Shown: positions 10,720-20,221 of the stretch, piece after piece
How the letters are laid out: each line of letters opens with the position of its first letter
How positions within the stretch are numbered: position 1 is the first letter of the stretch
From: an uncultured Bacteroidales bacterium
Lineage (GTDB): Bacteria > Bacteroidota > Bacteroidia > Bacteroidales > UBA932
NCBI GenBank assembly: GCA_944323805.1
Contig: CALUTW010000001.1
Span: 62,001 to 126,000 of the forward strand
Direction: 5' to 3'
Length of the DNA stretch: 64,000 nt
Notes under the pieces: generated by a model
Seen by the model: the letters and a program-made list of their open reading frames with translations, nothing else
The model's database searches: none
Told to the model about the DNA's origin: nothing
Made by a program: the position numbers and the translations under genes

Positions 10720-10744
10720 TTTACAATATGTTAGATTGATTTCT

Positions 10745-11680
10745 TCAGTATGAAAGCATTTCCTTGAAGTCGATAGGGGCGGCCTTGAAACCGAGTTCCC
10801 TTTCAGCCTTGTCCGTGCGGTAATGGTTGTTGATCATCAGCATAGTCACATTGCTGGTCGAGAGTTCGGTGGAGATGCCGGCCTTGTGAAGCAGGTCCCC
10901 GAGTGCCCCTGCCGCCTTAAGCAGGAAGTCCGGCACCGGTATCAGGAGAGGGTGTCTCCCGATGGCTTTTGCCGCATCAGAGAAAAGCTCCCTGTAGCTG
11001 TAGTTGCGGCCGGTAATGAGATAGTTCTCCCCGTTCCGGCCTTTCTGCAGGGCGAGCACCATGCCTCTGGCCGCCTCCTGCACATCTATGACATTCTTGC
11101 CTCCTTTCGGGCAGAATACCACAGGGGATTTCCTGACCATGTTGAACAGTCTGTTCGAGCCCGTGGCTGTCCCGTATCTTCCGGCCATGAATGTCGGGTT
11201 GACAATCACGATTTCTATCCTGTCGCTGTATCTGAGTATCGCCTTTTCAGCCTCAGCCTTGCTGACAGCATAGTGCGATGCCGTGAAAGGATACATCATC
11301 GGCTTGCCTTCGGCTTCTCCGTAGCCTATGGCATTGGCAGTGCTGACATACAGGAACCGTTTCAGCCCGCATCTGATGGCCGCCTTAACAAGGTTTTCCG
11401 TGGCAGTGACATTCACGTCTCGGAATTTCCTGTAATCATTCTCTCCCTGGGATGTCATCGCCGCGACATGTACCGCGTATGAGCAGTCCTCCATAAGCTT
11501 TTCCATGGCCCCGGCATCCTTGAAATCACATTCTTCCAGGTCGAGGGCCTCTCCCCGGGGGCCATGGTACCTGCCGAGGCTCCGGACGGTGCCGATGACT
11601 CCGTAGCCGTCTTTCAGCAGTTCTCCTATTATATTCGAAGCCAGCATTCCATTGGCTCCGGTTACCAAGACTTTTTCCAT
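10745..11680 (-). CDS. NAD-dependent epimerase/dehydratase family protein
   Basis: Extended short-chain dehydrogenase, 311 residues. It has the N-terminal Rossmann motif VTGANGMLASNI, a conserved VHVAAMTS strand and the catalytic YAVSKAEAEK (YxxxK). The overall pattern resembles dihydroflavonol-4-reductase-like or 3-beta-HSD-like proteins, but the substrate cannot be told from sequence. It lies 16 bp downstream of another SDR gene on the same strand, suggesting an operon of two NAD(P)-dependent oxidoreductases acting on related compounds. Confidence 0.85.
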   Translation of the reverse strand: MEKVLVTGANGMLASNIIGELLKDGYGVIGTVRSLGRYHGPRGEALDLEECDFKDAGAMEKLMEDCSYAVHVAAMTSQGENDYRKFRDVNVTATENLVKAAIRCGLKRFLYVSTANAIGYGEAEGKPMMYPFTASHYAVSKAEAEKAILRYSDRIEIVIVNPTFMAGRYGTATGSNRLFNMVRKSPVVFCPKGGKNVIDVQEAARGMVLALQKGRNGENYLITGRNYSYRELFSDAAKAIGRHPLLIPVPDFLLKAAGALGDLLHKAGISTELSTSNVTMLMINNHYRTDKAERELGFKAAPIDFKEMLSY

Positions 11681-11696
11681 AGTATGCCTGTATTTT

Positions 11697-12512
11697 TTAT
11701 TTGACCATGCCCTGGCATCTGAGTTCGTTTCCCATTCTCCGGGTCATGACGGATGCCCTTATGCTTTCAGGTATGAACTTGAGGAGCATGAAGCTGAACT
11801 TGTTGGACAGGCCGGCCACAATCGTCCCCTTGTCTCTGAGCATCCCGTCTATGCATTCCTTTGCGGCATTTTCCGGGGTAATTGTCAGGAAGCGTCCTAT
11901 CCATCCCTGGCTTTTTATCCTTGCCGCTATTTCCGATCTTGTCGGCATTGGCCCGAGCAGGGCGACATTGACAGAAACAGGGGTGTCCTTCAGTTCCTGC
12001 CTGAGTCCGATTGAAAAGTATCTGACAAAGCTTTTCGATGCCGGATATACTGTTTTGAAACCGGTCGGAGTAAGAGATGCGAGCGAGGATATGTTGAGTA
12101 TGAATGAACCGCGGCTGTCAAGCAGGTTCGGGAGCAGCTGGTGCGTCATCAGTGTGGTTGCGCATGTATTCAGCTGGATAATCGTATTGATATATCTTAC
12201 GGATGCCTGCTCGAATATGTTGCTCCCTCCTATGCCGGCATTGTTGATGAGTATCCCGACCTTGAAGTTCCTGTTGATATCGGCGGCCGTGGCGAGCAGC
12301 TGCTCCCTGTCGGTAAGGTCAATCTCGTAGTGACGGCTGTCTGTCCCGTATTCCATGCAGAGCCTGCATACATCCTCTATCCCTTCTCCTGGCAGGGAAA
12401 TGAGTATCGTGTCTATCTTCCTCGATGCCAGCTCAAGGGCAAATGCCTTTCCCAGTCCGCTGCTGGCACCTGTCACGACTGCATAACCCTCCGGTCTTGA
12501 AAATCGTTTCAT
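11697..12512 (-). CDS. SDR family NAD(P)-dependent oxidoreductase
   Basis: Classical short-chain dehydrogenase/reductase of 271 residues. Cofactor motif VTGASSGLGKAFALEL, structural NNAG, catalytic Ser near FILNISSLAS and YPASKSF (YxxxK) are all present. The C-terminal part, with a hydrophobic segment before MTRRMGNELRC, resembles membrane-associated SDRs of the 17-beta-HSD12/DltE kind. It is first of a two-gene unit with the epimerase-like gene 16 bp downstream. The physiological substrate is unknown. Confidence 0.87.
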   Translation of the reverse strand: MKRFSRPEGYAVVTGASSGLGKAFALELASRKIDTILISLPGEGIEDVCRLCMEYGTDSRHYEIDLTDREQLLATAADINRNFKVGILINNAGIGGSNIFEQASVRYINTIIQLNTCATTLMTHQLLPNLLDSRGSFILNISSLASLTPTGFKTVYPASKSFVRYFSIGLRQELKDTPVSVNVALLGPMPTRSEIAARIKSQGWIGRFLTITPENAAKECIDGMLRDKGTIVAGLSNKFSFMLLKFIPESIRASVMTRRMGNELRCQGMVK

Positions 12513-12614
12513 AGATGAATCGCTTGTGTTTCTGTCCCGCCGTCATGCCGGCCATCGTCCGGATACGGCAAAGACCGACAAATATAGCATTAAATGTCAT
12601 CAAATCAAAATCAG

Positions 12615-12623
12615 TAATTTTGC
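12615..12623 (+). promoter_or_regulatory. Bacteroidetes -7 box for the RecD-like helicase
   Basis: TAATTTTGC fits TAnnTTTGC. It precedes a TTG at 12648 and the preferred ATG at 12690. No -33 TTG at the normal distance. Confidence 0.5.
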
Positions 12624-12689
12624 CTATATGGATTAAATGCCATAATTTTGAAGTCCGTTTCCGGAGTTGCAGTCAGAAAACAGAAGCAG

Positions 12690-14123
12690 ATGGACAGAGT
12701 CGAATTCCTGTATTCAAGATTCATATCATGTCTCGGGTATGAACCGACACCATGCCAGGATTCTTTCCTGCATGATGCTGCCGGTTTCATATCTGACGAC
12801 GACCATGACATAATGGTAGTGAACGGCTATGCCGGCACTGGAAAGACGACGGCCTTATCCGCAGTGATAAGGGCCTTGAAGGACTTCGGAGTGCATTGTG
12901 TCCTTCTTGCCCCTACAGGGCGGGCAGCCAAGGTGCTTTCCGGCTATGCAGGCCAGCCGGCCTATACAATCCATAAGCATATCTACAGGCAGAAGTCCGT
13001 AGGAGGGGACGGATTCGGCCAGTTTTCACTTGCGCCGAACAAGGACAAGGATACATTGTATATAGTGGACGAGGTCTCCCTCATCGGTATAGATACCGGG
13101 CAGGTGCAGCATACCGGGGTCTTCGGCTCCGGAAATCTTCTGGAGGACCTCGTGTCATTTGTGAGGAACGGCGCGGACAACAGGCTGATGCTTGTCGGCG
13201 ATGCGGCCCAGCTTCCTCCGGTCGGCCTGGATGCGAGTCCTGCACTTTCCAGGGAATACATGGACATGGTCGGCGGAGCAATGTATTCCGAGCTCGTCAC
13301 TGTTGTCAGGCAGCAGGCCGGGTCCGGGATACTGCGCAATGCCACAATCGTCCGTGAGCACATATCCTGCGGCAGCTGTCTTCAGGACGGCTTTTCGCTG
13401 AAGCTTGTGGCCGACGGATATCCCGATGTGGAGAGGGTGGACGGCGGAGAGCTGATTGAAAGAATCTCTGATGCATATGACAGGTGGGGAGAGGACGAGA
13501 CCGTGGTGCTTTGCCGTTCCAACAGGCGTGCAATAAGGTACAATGCAGGTATAAGGTCCATGGTGCAGTTCCGGGAGGAGCGGCTTGTCCGGGATGACAG
13601 CCTGATGATTGTCAGGAACTGCTACCAGTTCCTGGAGGATGTCAAGGGACTGGATTACATAGCGAACGGCGACATGGCCAAGCTTGTGCGGATATCAGAC
13701 TATGAGACCAGATACGGACTTCATTTTGCCCAGGCAAGGTTGAGATTTCCCGACTATGATGATATTGAAATAGATGCGAAGGTAATCCTGGATACCCTGG
13801 AATCCGAGAGCGCGGCCCTTACATATGAACAGCAGAATATGCTTTATAACGGGGTAAATGAAGATTATGCGCATATCGGCAGCAAGAAGAAACGCTATGA
13901 GGCCGTGCGCGAGGATGTCTATTACAATGCCCTGCAGCTGAAATATGCCAATGCGATAACATGCCATAAATCCCAGGGCGGACAATGGAAATGTGTCTTC
14001 ATAGATAACCCTTTCTGGCAGGACGGACTTGCAGAGGATGACCTCAAGTGGCTGTATACGGCAGTTACCAGGGCTACTGAAAAAGTTTATCTGGTCAATT
14101 TCAGGGATGAGTTCTTCTTGTGA
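12690..14123 (+). CDS. RecD-like superfamily 1 DNA helicase (AAA family ATPase)
   Basis: Cytoplasmic SF1B-type helicase of 477 residues from this start. Walker A is NGYAGTGKTTA and motif Ia is LAPTGRAAKVL. Walker B is YIVDEVSLI and motif III is GDAAQLPPVG. The C-terminal UvrD_C_2 module carries ITCHKSQGGQWKCVFID and LYTAVTRATEKVYLV. An in-frame TTG at 12648 would add 14 residues (with basic KVRKQKQ-like character); the ATG before DRVEFLYSR is a better start. It is followed 23 bp later by a DnaQ-like exonuclease, so a role in DNA repair or end processing is likely. It is too short to be full RecD2. Confidence 0.88.
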   Translation: MDRVEFLYSRFISCLGYEPTPCQDSFLHDAAGFISDDDHDIMVVNGYAGTGKTTALSAVIRALKDFGVHCVLLAPTGRAAKVLSGYAGQPAYTIHKHIYRQKSVGGDGFGQFSLAPNKDKDTLYIVDEVSLIGIDTGQVQHTGVFGSGNLLEDLVSFVRNGADNRLMLVGDAAQLPPVGLDASPALSREYMDMVGGAMYSELVTVVRQQAGSGILRNATIVREHISCGSCLQDGFSLKLVADGYPDVERVDGGELIERISDAYDRWGEDETVVLCRSNRRAIRYNAGIRSMVQFREERLVRDDSLMIVRNCYQFLEDVKGLDYIANGDMAKLVRISDYETRYGLHFAQARLRFPDYDDIEIDAKVILDTLESESAALTYEQQNMLYNGVNEDYAHIGSKKKRYEAVREDVYYNALQLKYANAITCHKSQGGQWKCVFIDNPFWQDGLAEDDLKWLYTAVTRATEKVYLVNFRDEFFL

Positions 14124-14134
14124 CATAAATTCCT

Positions 14135-14143
14135 TAATTTCGC
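14135..14143 (+). promoter_or_regulatory. Possible -7 box for the exonuclease gene
   Basis: TAATTTCGC is a one-base variant of the Bacteroidetes -7 box immediately ahead of the ATG at 14147. That position would make any transcript nearly leaderless, so this is weak. Confidence 0.25.
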
Positions 14144-14146
14144 GGA

Positions 14147-14662
14147 ATGAAAAATTTTGCGGCCATAGATTTCGAGACGGCAAACGCCCATATGACAAGT
14201 GTCTGCAGTGCAGGCATAGTCGTAGTGAGGGATGGTACAGTGACAGACAGGTTCTACAGGCTGATTCATCCCGAGCCGGACTATTATTCCCGTTTCAATA
14301 CGCGGATCCATGGCCTGACGGATGCGGATACGATGGATGCACCGGTATTCCCGGAGGTATGGGCCGAAGCGGAGCCTCTGATTGCCGGCCTGCCTCTTGT
14401 CGCGCACAACAGCCGTTTTGACGAGGGATGCCTCAAGGCCGTCTTCAGGATGTACCGGATGGACTATCCTGATTACCGGTTTTTCTGCACCTGCAACGCA
14501 TCCAGGCGCATGTTGAGGGGAATCCTGCCTGACCATCGGCTCCCGACGGTTGCGGCATACTGCGGCTACAGTCTTGCCCGGCATCACAATGCACTTGCCG
14601 ATGCCGAGGCATGTGCGGCGATTGCCATGAAGCTCATCCCCGATTCTTCGGATATTGTATAA
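14147..14662 (+). CDS. 3'-5' exonuclease, DnaQ/DEDDh type
   Basis: Exonuclease domain protein of 171 residues, similar to the epsilon subunit of DNA polymerase III and to stand-alone RNase T-like nucleases. The four acidic residues plus His are visible: AIDFETAN (D, E), VAHNSRFDEG (D) and HHNALADAEACA (H, D). It lacks any extra domain. It stands between the RecD-like helicase and the S9 peptidase, with 14 bp to the peptidase start, so all three may share a transcript. Whether it proofreads for the replicase or works in repair cannot be told here. Confidence 0.88.
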   Translation: MKNFAAIDFETANAHMTSVCSAGIVVVRDGTVTDRFYRLIHPEPDYYSRFNTRIHGLTDADTMDAPVFPEVWAEAEPLIAGLPLVAHNSRFDEGCLKAVFRMYRMDYPDYRFFCTCNASRRMLRGILPDHRLPTVAAYCGYSLARHHNALADAEACAAIAMKLIPDSSDIV

Positions 14663-14676
14663 TTTAAAAGGATATA

Positions 14677-16875
14677 ATGACTGCTGATAAAAAGATTCTT
14701 GCGGCATTCTGTCTCTGCCTTGCATCATTTTCTGCCGCAGATGCAGCCGGGGCGGAAATGACCCCCGCTGAAGAAGTCAGGTTCAACACGGTGCCTGTCT
14801 CCTGGAAATGGGTTTCGGATACTGAAGTGGCATTCTCATACGACGGCACTTTCAGCGACAGCCTTGCATTCATGTATGATGCAAGGACCGGACGCAGAAA
14901 AGACGGGATATCCTGTCCGGACAGGTATCCGGATTTCCCGGTACATCCGGAAGGGGCTGTCAATCTGATATATTCCCCGGACTCCTCGAGGATAGCATAT
15001 ACGAGGGCCGGGGATCTCTATGTGATGGACCTTGAAAGCGGAGCTGAAATCAGGCTTACCGATGACGGGAATGACCTCATACTTAACGGGTATGCTTCCT
15101 GGGTATATTACGAGGAGATTTTCGGAAGGTCGACCGACTACAAGGCATTCTGGTGGTCCCCTGACGGGAGCAGGATCGGATTCTACAGGTTCGACAATAC
15201 TCAGGTGCCGCTTTTCCCGATATATTCCCCGTTCGGTCAGGACGGCTCATTGCGCAGCACCAGATATCCGAAGGCCGGGGAGATGAATCCGGAAGTCAGG
15301 ATCGGGATTGCTGATGTATCAGGGCTTTTCGTCCGGCCTGACGGCAATGGACATGAAGATTCGGATGCAGTGAAACCGGAGATTGTATGGGCGGATTTCA
15401 ACCCGGAGGACGACCAGTATTTCGGTACGCCGTTCTGGGGACCCGACAGCAGGGGGTTCTATGTGTCCCGTATGCCTCGCCGGCAGAATGTCCTCGACCT
15501 TTACCGTGTGGATGTCTCTGATGGCTCGAAGTCGCTTATATATCATGAGGAGTACGATACATGGCTGGACTGGATAGACGGTATTGTCTTTACTGACAAT
15601 GGCCTTTATATGGCAAGGAGCTTCGAGACAGGTTGGGAGCAGATATATTTCCTTTCCTATGACGGGAAAACACTGGAACGTCTGACCGGGGGCAGGAACT
15701 GGAACATATCCATTCTCAGGGTAGACGAACAGAAAGGGGATGTGTATTTCACTGCAAACAGGGACGCTGCAGTACGGCAGTCCCTGTATAAGGTAAACGC
15801 CAAGGGAGAAGTGAGGGCACTGGTAAATCCTGTCTACGATGTCCGTGATGTACGCTTCTCCGGGGACGGGAGATATTTTGCGGCTTCCTATTCCAATTCC
15901 GTGACGCCGGTGCGTGTGGCTGTCTTCGAGACTTCCCGCTATGCCGCACCTTCTGAAATGCGTACATCCGACACCGGGCTTGATATCGTTTCCGTCACCG
16001 GGAAGTTCTGCCGGGAGCATATTGTCGGGGACATGGCATATGAAGGTTTCTCCATTTCTGACCATGCACTCCCGGAGATAGTGTATATTACTGTCCCGGA
16101 CGGATTTACGATTCCGGCTTCCATTGTCTATCCGGAAGATTTCGACCCTGCGGAGAAATATCCTGTGCACATGGACATCTATGGCGGTCCTGACACTCCT
16201 ATGGTACGGGACCGGTGGACGACTCCTTCGGAATCGAGCCGGTGGTGGCCGGAGAACGGCATTATCCAGATAACGGCAGACTGCAGGGCGTCAGGCCATA
16301 ACGGCCGTGCCGGACTTGACATGGTCTATGGCCGGCTTACGGTAAATGAAGTCAAGGATTTCATTTCATGGGCGGAATGGCTGAAGTCCCTGCCTTACGT
16401 AGATGGAGACCGTATCGGCGTGGAAGGGTTCTCTTTCGGGGGCACAATGACAGCGATGCTTCTGATGCAGGCCCCGGAATATTTCCATTATGGCATTGCC
16501 GGCGGGGGAGTATACGATTGGGCACTGTATGATTCCCATTATACGGAGAGATATATGGATACGCCTCAGAACAATCCGGAGGGTTACCGGCAAGCCTGTG
16601 TCCTGGAATATGCGGACATGTATCCTGCCGGATACGGAGATGACAGCGGGGACGGCATCGAGCCTGTGATGCTGAAGCTGACTCACGGTACCGGGGATGA
16701 CAATGTGCATTTCCAGAATACCCTGCAGCTGATAGATGTGCTGCAGAAGAACGGCAGGAAATTCGACTTTATGATTTACCCTGACGGGATGCATGGATAC
16801 CGGGGCGCCCAGCAGGAGCATTTCAAGGCAGCCAACCGCGAGTTCTGGCTTCGGTATCTGAAACCGGGGAAGTGA
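14677..16875 (+). CDS. S9 family prolyl peptidase, DPP-IV-like
   Basis: Secreted dipeptidyl peptidase of 732 residues. The signal peptide covers roughly residues 1-24 (charged start, then AAFCLCLASFSAADA). An N-terminal eight-bladed propeller (DPPIV_N) contains the YEEEIF-like YYEEIFGRS motif that binds the substrate N-terminus. The C-terminal alpha/beta hydrolase domain has nucleophile Ser in EGFSFGGTM, Asp in GTGDDNVHF and His in DGMHGYRG. It likely trims proline-containing peptides in the periplasm for a peptide-using lifestyle. The last 53 bp overlap the 3' end of the convergent methyltransferase gene. Confidence 0.94.
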   Translation: MTADKKILAAFCLCLASFSAADAAGAEMTPAEEVRFNTVPVSWKWVSDTEVAFSYDGTFSDSLAFMYDARTGRRKDGISCPDRYPDFPVHPEGAVNLIYSPDSSRIAYTRAGDLYVMDLESGAEIRLTDDGNDLILNGYASWVYYEEIFGRSTDYKAFWWSPDGSRIGFYRFDNTQVPLFPIYSPFGQDGSLRSTRYPKAGEMNPEVRIGIADVSGLFVRPDGNGHEDSDAVKPEIVWADFNPEDDQYFGTPFWGPDSRGFYVSRMPRRQNVLDLYRVDVSDGSKSLIYHEEYDTWLDWIDGIVFTDNGLYMARSFETGWEQIYFLSYDGKTLERLTGGRNWNISILRVDEQKGDVYFTANRDAAVRQSLYKVNAKGEVRALVNPVYDVRDVRFSGDGRYFAASYSNSVTPVRVAVFETSRYAAPSEMRTSDTGLDIVSVTGKFCREHIVGDMAYEGFSISDHALPEIVYITVPDGFTIPASIVYPEDFDPAEKYPVHMDIYGGPDTPMVRDRWTTPSESSRWWPENGIIQITADCRASGHNGRAGLDMVYGRLTVNEVKDFISWAEWLKSLPYVDGDRIGVEGFSFGGTMTAMLLMQAPEYFHYGIAGGGVYDWALYDSHYTERYMDTPQNNPEGYRQACVLEYADMYPAGYGDDSGDGIEPVMLKLTHGTGDDNVHFQNTLQLIDVLQKNGRKFDFMIYPDGMHGYRGAQQEHFKAANREFWLRYLKPGK

Positions 16876-18256
16876 CCAGAAGCAGATTCCTGTCGGTACC
16901 GCCGCACTCGTATTTCAGACCGAAGATATGGATGCGGCCCCCTGTCGTTATAGCGCCGTCCCTTGAATCATGTTTTACGGGACGGCTCTTCTTCTTTTTG
17001 CCGTATAGCCTGGCTTTGAGAGCATCGCTGTCCAGAGGGATGTTTCTTGCCGTGACATCTGCATCAGGATAGAGGCCGGCGGCCATCTTCATGCCGGCAT
17101 TGTTTAACGGGATGATTTCCATTATCCTGAAAAGTTTCCCGAATCCGGCTATTCCTGCAGTCATCTGCGGGGTATCGGTCTCTGCCTCAGGCAATATATA
17201 CAGGTGTGTGAATCTTGCGAGCTTCGTGACGCCGAACCTGCTGCACAGCAGATTGAATGCCCCGGCCTTCATCATGGCCTTGCCCGGCTCGAAAAGCACG
17301 GTATCCCTTTCCGGATATCCGGAAACAGGCAGACATGGGCCTGAGAGCCCGGTGCTGTCCGGCAATATCGCTTCCGCCCCGAGCATTTCCTCTTCTGTAA
17401 ATACAAATTGTCTCCCGGATTCCCATGCATGATATGTTACCTGTCCCTTATGCTCCCTGTCGAGGACGGCAAGCAGCTCCCGGCAGTCGCCATGGGAGAC
17501 GATTGCATGCACTTCACGGCAGCAGTCGCCGAGCCTGTTGAGCACCATGCCGATGTCTGCCATGGGGGACAGCTTTACCATGACGAATCTGGAAAGCTGC
17601 AGCAGTTCATCCTTGAGTGCAAGTATGTCAGGGCTGCAGTCCTCCATGAGGAAGACTTTCCTGCCTTGTGCATCACGTCTTGCCGGGTCGAGGAATATGA
17701 TTCCCGGGCGGAAATCCCCGGCTATTCCGGCTGGCGATGCCTGTCCGCTGCCGTCCGGACATTTCCGGTCCGGAATGACAGTATCATGACCGGGCCGGCA
17801 GTCCTGAGCGGGGACAATCCTGCAGCAAGAGAAGCGTATCCCTTCGCACAACCCGAGGCATCTGAAATTATGCACTGCTGCCTGGCAGAGGGACTGGTCC
17901 ATTTCATTGTAGAGAACCTCGAATCCGGCTTTCCGGAAGGCTGCGGCATCGACTCCGAGGCCTCCCGTCAGGTCTGCAATGCGCATTTCCCCGCCATTTT
18001 CCCGGACAAGCCTTGCTGCAATATCCGCCTTCAGCCTTGCGGTGTCTTCGGAGCTGCACTGTTCGGCTGATATCCGGTTGGGGTAGACCAGTTCCGGGCA
18101 CGAATACCAGGACGGGACCTTGGATTTCAGCTTCCGTCTCGATTCTATGGTATTCACGGCAAGGGACATGTCCACGTCCGGCCACTGGGCCTTTGACAGG
18201 AGAAGCCTTGCTGTATCATCGTTTTCATGAATGAGTATGAAATCCTTGAAATCCAT
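16823..18256 (-). CDS. PG_1098-type class I SAM methyltransferase with THUMP-like C-terminus
   Basis: Predicted RNA methyltransferase typical of Bacteroidetes. It begins with a helical N-terminal part (MDFKDFILIHENDD), followed by the SAM-binding motif ADLTGGLGVDAAAF, the IIFLDPARR catalytic-site region and a C-terminal THUMP-like domain ending in a basic KKKKSRP and VTSPVSDTEARTRG. The frame is open to a TTG at 18319, but that codon sits inside a -7 box (18317-18324), so the start must be downstream. ATGs at 18304, 18286 and 18256 are candidates, and 18256 fits the family N-terminus best. The 3' end overlaps the S9 peptidase gene by 53 bp. Confidence 0.82.
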   Translation of the reverse strand: MDFKDFILIHENDDTARLLLSKAQWPDVDMSLAVNTIESRRKLKSKVPSWYSCPELVYPNRISAEQCSSEDTARLKADIAARLVRENGGEMRIADLTGGLGVDAAAFRKAGFEVLYNEMDQSLCQAAVHNFRCLGLCEGIRFSCCRIVPAQDCRPGHDTVIPDRKCPDGSGQASPAGIAGDFRPGIIFLDPARRDAQGRKVFLMEDCSPDILALKDELLQLSRFVMVKLSPMADIGMVLNRLGDCCREVHAIVSHGDCRELLAVLDREHKGQVTYHAWESGRQFVFTEEEMLGAEAILPDSTGLSGPCLPVSGYPERDTVLFEPGKAMMKAGAFNLLCSRFGVTKLARFTHLYILPEAETDTPQMTAGIAGFGKLFRIMEIIPLNNAGMKMAAGLYPDADVTARNIPLDSDALKARLYGKKKKSRPVKHDSRDGAITTGGRIHIFGLKYECGGTDRNLLLVTSPVSDTEARTRGWLP

Positions 18257-18316
18257 ATGTGCAGTCGCTGTTTCAGTGCCGTCCATACATGTTGCTTCCG
18301 GCATCGCATTCTTTCC

Positions 18317-18324
18317 CAAAATTA
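18317..18324 (-). promoter_or_regulatory. Possible -7 box for the methyltransferase gene
   Basis: The minus strand reads TAATTTTG here. It overlaps the farthest upstream in-frame TTG, which argues against that codon as start. Confidence 0.4.
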
Positions 18325-18385
18325 TCTCAAAAATTTAAATTGACAAAAAATGTAACCGTCCGGGAGTTTTTATGATAGAATTTAT

Positions 18386-18394
18386 TATATTTGT
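18386..18394 (+). promoter_or_regulatory. Bacteroidetes -7 box for the phosphohexomutase
   Basis: TATATTTGT fits TAnnTTTG. It leaves a leader of about 80 nt before the ATG at 18477. Confidence 0.5.
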
Positions 18395-18476
18395 ATGATT
18401 TGAAGATTAAATTATAATCATATATCAGCCAGTAAGATAAAACAGGAAGCATATCAATTCAATAACACTAGATATT

Positions 18477-20141
18477 ATGGAAAGAAATTTCAGAGAAGTA
18501 GCCCAGAGCTGGCTCGACGGAAATTATGATGCCGAGACCAAGGAACAGGTAAGGAAACTCATGGAGACCGACCCTGCAGGCCTTGAGGATGCCTTTTACC
18601 GCAATCTCGAGTTCGGTACAGGAGGACTCCGCGGCGTGATGGGTGTCGGTACCAACAGGATGAACAAGTATGTTGTCGCAATGGCGACCCAGGGACTTGC
18701 CAACTATATCCTGAAGAATGTGCCGGGAGACAGCCACAGCGTATGTGTATCATATGACAGCCGTAACAACAGCGATGCCTTTGCGCATATCACTGCCGAG
18801 GTGCTTTCGGCAAACGGTATCCATGTGTACATCTACGACTGCCTTCATCCGGTGCCGCTCCTGAGCTATGCAGTGCGGAAGAAACATGCCACTGCCGGTG
18901 TAATGGTCACAGCCTCGCACAATCCGAAGGAGTATAACGGATATAAGGTATACTGGTCTGACGGAGCGCAGATCATTGCTCCTGTCGACAAGGACATCGT
19001 TGCCGAGGTCAATGCCATTTCGGATCCTTCCATGGTCAAGTATAAGGCTGACGGCAAGGAAGGCGGTATCGAGGTCATGGGGGAAGAGATGAACAATGCC
19101 TATATGAACGATGTGCTTACCCTCATGCTTTCTCCGGAGGCAAGGGAGCGCCATAAGGACCTTAAGATCGTGTATACGCCTCTCCATGGCTCTGGAGTGC
19201 ACATTGTGCCGGAAATTCTCAGGAGGCTCGGTTTCGAGAATGTATATCATGTTCCGGAGCAGGACGTGAACGACGGCAATTTCCCTACCGTCATGTCTCC
19301 GAATCCTGAGGAGCCTTCAGCCCTCGAGATGGCAGTCAAGGTCGCAGACAGGGAGGGGGCGGACCTCGTGCTTGCAACCGACCCGGATGCGGACAGACTC
19401 GGTATAGCTGTACGCGACAATGAAGGGAAGATGGTTCTTTTCAACGGTAACCAGACAGGAGCGATGCTGACATACTATATCCTGAGACGCTGGTCCGAGC
19501 TCGGAAAGATAGACAGCACCAAGTATGTGGTAAAGACCATTGTCACTACGGAGCTTATAAGGGCTATCGCCGAGAAATACGGTGTGAAGGTATACAATGT
19601 GCTTACGGGCTTCAAGTATATCGCAGATATTGTGCGCCGCAACGAAGGCAAGGGCGAATTCATCTGCGGAGGCGAGGAGAGCTACGGCTTCAATATCGGG
19701 GAGTTCGTCCGTGACAAGGATGCTCCTATCTCATGCGCAATGGTTGCCGAGTGCGCTGCATGGGCTGCAGAGCAGGGTCTTACACTGTATCAGCTTCTCC
19801 AGAACATATACAAGGAGTTCGGATACTACAGGGAGTCCCTCACATCCCTTGTACGTAAGGGCAAGGCGGGAGTTGAGGAGATTGCCGCAATCATGACCGA
19901 CATGAGGAACAATCCTCCTAAGGAGCTTGCAGGAGTACCTGTGACCAAGGTCATCGACTATGACAAGCCTGAGACTACCGGCCTGCCGAAATCAAACGTG
20001 CTTCAATTCTTTACATCGGAAGGAGATGTCGTGTCCGTACGTCCGTCCGGAACAGAGCCGAAGATCAAGTTCTATTTCGGGGCGAGAGGGGAGTCTGCCG
20101 ATGCCAAGATTGAAAGGCTCAGAGCCCAGTTCATAAAATAA
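18477..20141 (+). CDS. Phospho-sugar mutase (phosphoglucomutase/phosphomannomutase family)
   Basis: Alpha-D-phosphohexomutase of 554 residues interconverting hexose 1- and 6-phosphates in the cytoplasm. The catalytic phosphoserine is in TASHNPKEYNG and the Mg-binding loop is ATDPDADRLG. The sugar-binding loop is CGGEESYGF and the phosphate-binding loop is RPSGTEPKIKF. The four-domain length fits the PgcA/PGM2-like branch rather than short GlmM. It probably links glucose 6-phosphate with glucose 1-phosphate for polysaccharide or nucleotide-sugar synthesis. It is followed by an intrinsic terminator, so it is likely a one-gene unit. Confidence 0.94.
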   Translation: MERNFREVAQSWLDGNYDAETKEQVRKLMETDPAGLEDAFYRNLEFGTGGLRGVMGVGTNRMNKYVVAMATQGLANYILKNVPGDSHSVCVSYDSRNNSDAFAHITAEVLSANGIHVYIYDCLHPVPLLSYAVRKKHATAGVMVTASHNPKEYNGYKVYWSDGAQIIAPVDKDIVAEVNAISDPSMVKYKADGKEGGIEVMGEEMNNAYMNDVLTLMLSPEARERHKDLKIVYTPLHGSGVHIVPEILRRLGFENVYHVPEQDVNDGNFPTVMSPNPEEPSALEMAVKVADREGADLVLATDPDADRLGIAVRDNEGKMVLFNGNQTGAMLTYYILRRWSELGKIDSTKYVVKTIVTTELIRAIAEKYGVKVYNVLTGFKYIADIVRRNEGKGEFICGGEESYGFNIGEFVRDKDAPISCAMVAECAAWAAEQGLTLYQLLQNIYKEFGYYRESLTSLVRKGKAGVEEIAAIMTDMRNNPPKELAGVPVTKVIDYDKPETTGLPKSNVLQFFTSEGDVVSVRPSGTEPKIKFYFGARGESADAKIERLRAQFIK

Positions 20142-20157
20142 TAACTGTGATTTACAC

Positions 20158-20197
20158 GGCCCTTCCTTCAGCATTATGCTCCAGGGAGGGCTTTTTA
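20158..20197 (+). terminator. Intrinsic terminator after the phosphohexomutase
   Basis: GCCCTTCC pairs with GGGAGGGC (one G-U pair) across a 16-nt loop, followed by five T residues. Confidence 0.75.
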
Positions 20198-20221
20198 TAA
20201 TACACTTTAACCAATAAGCAT

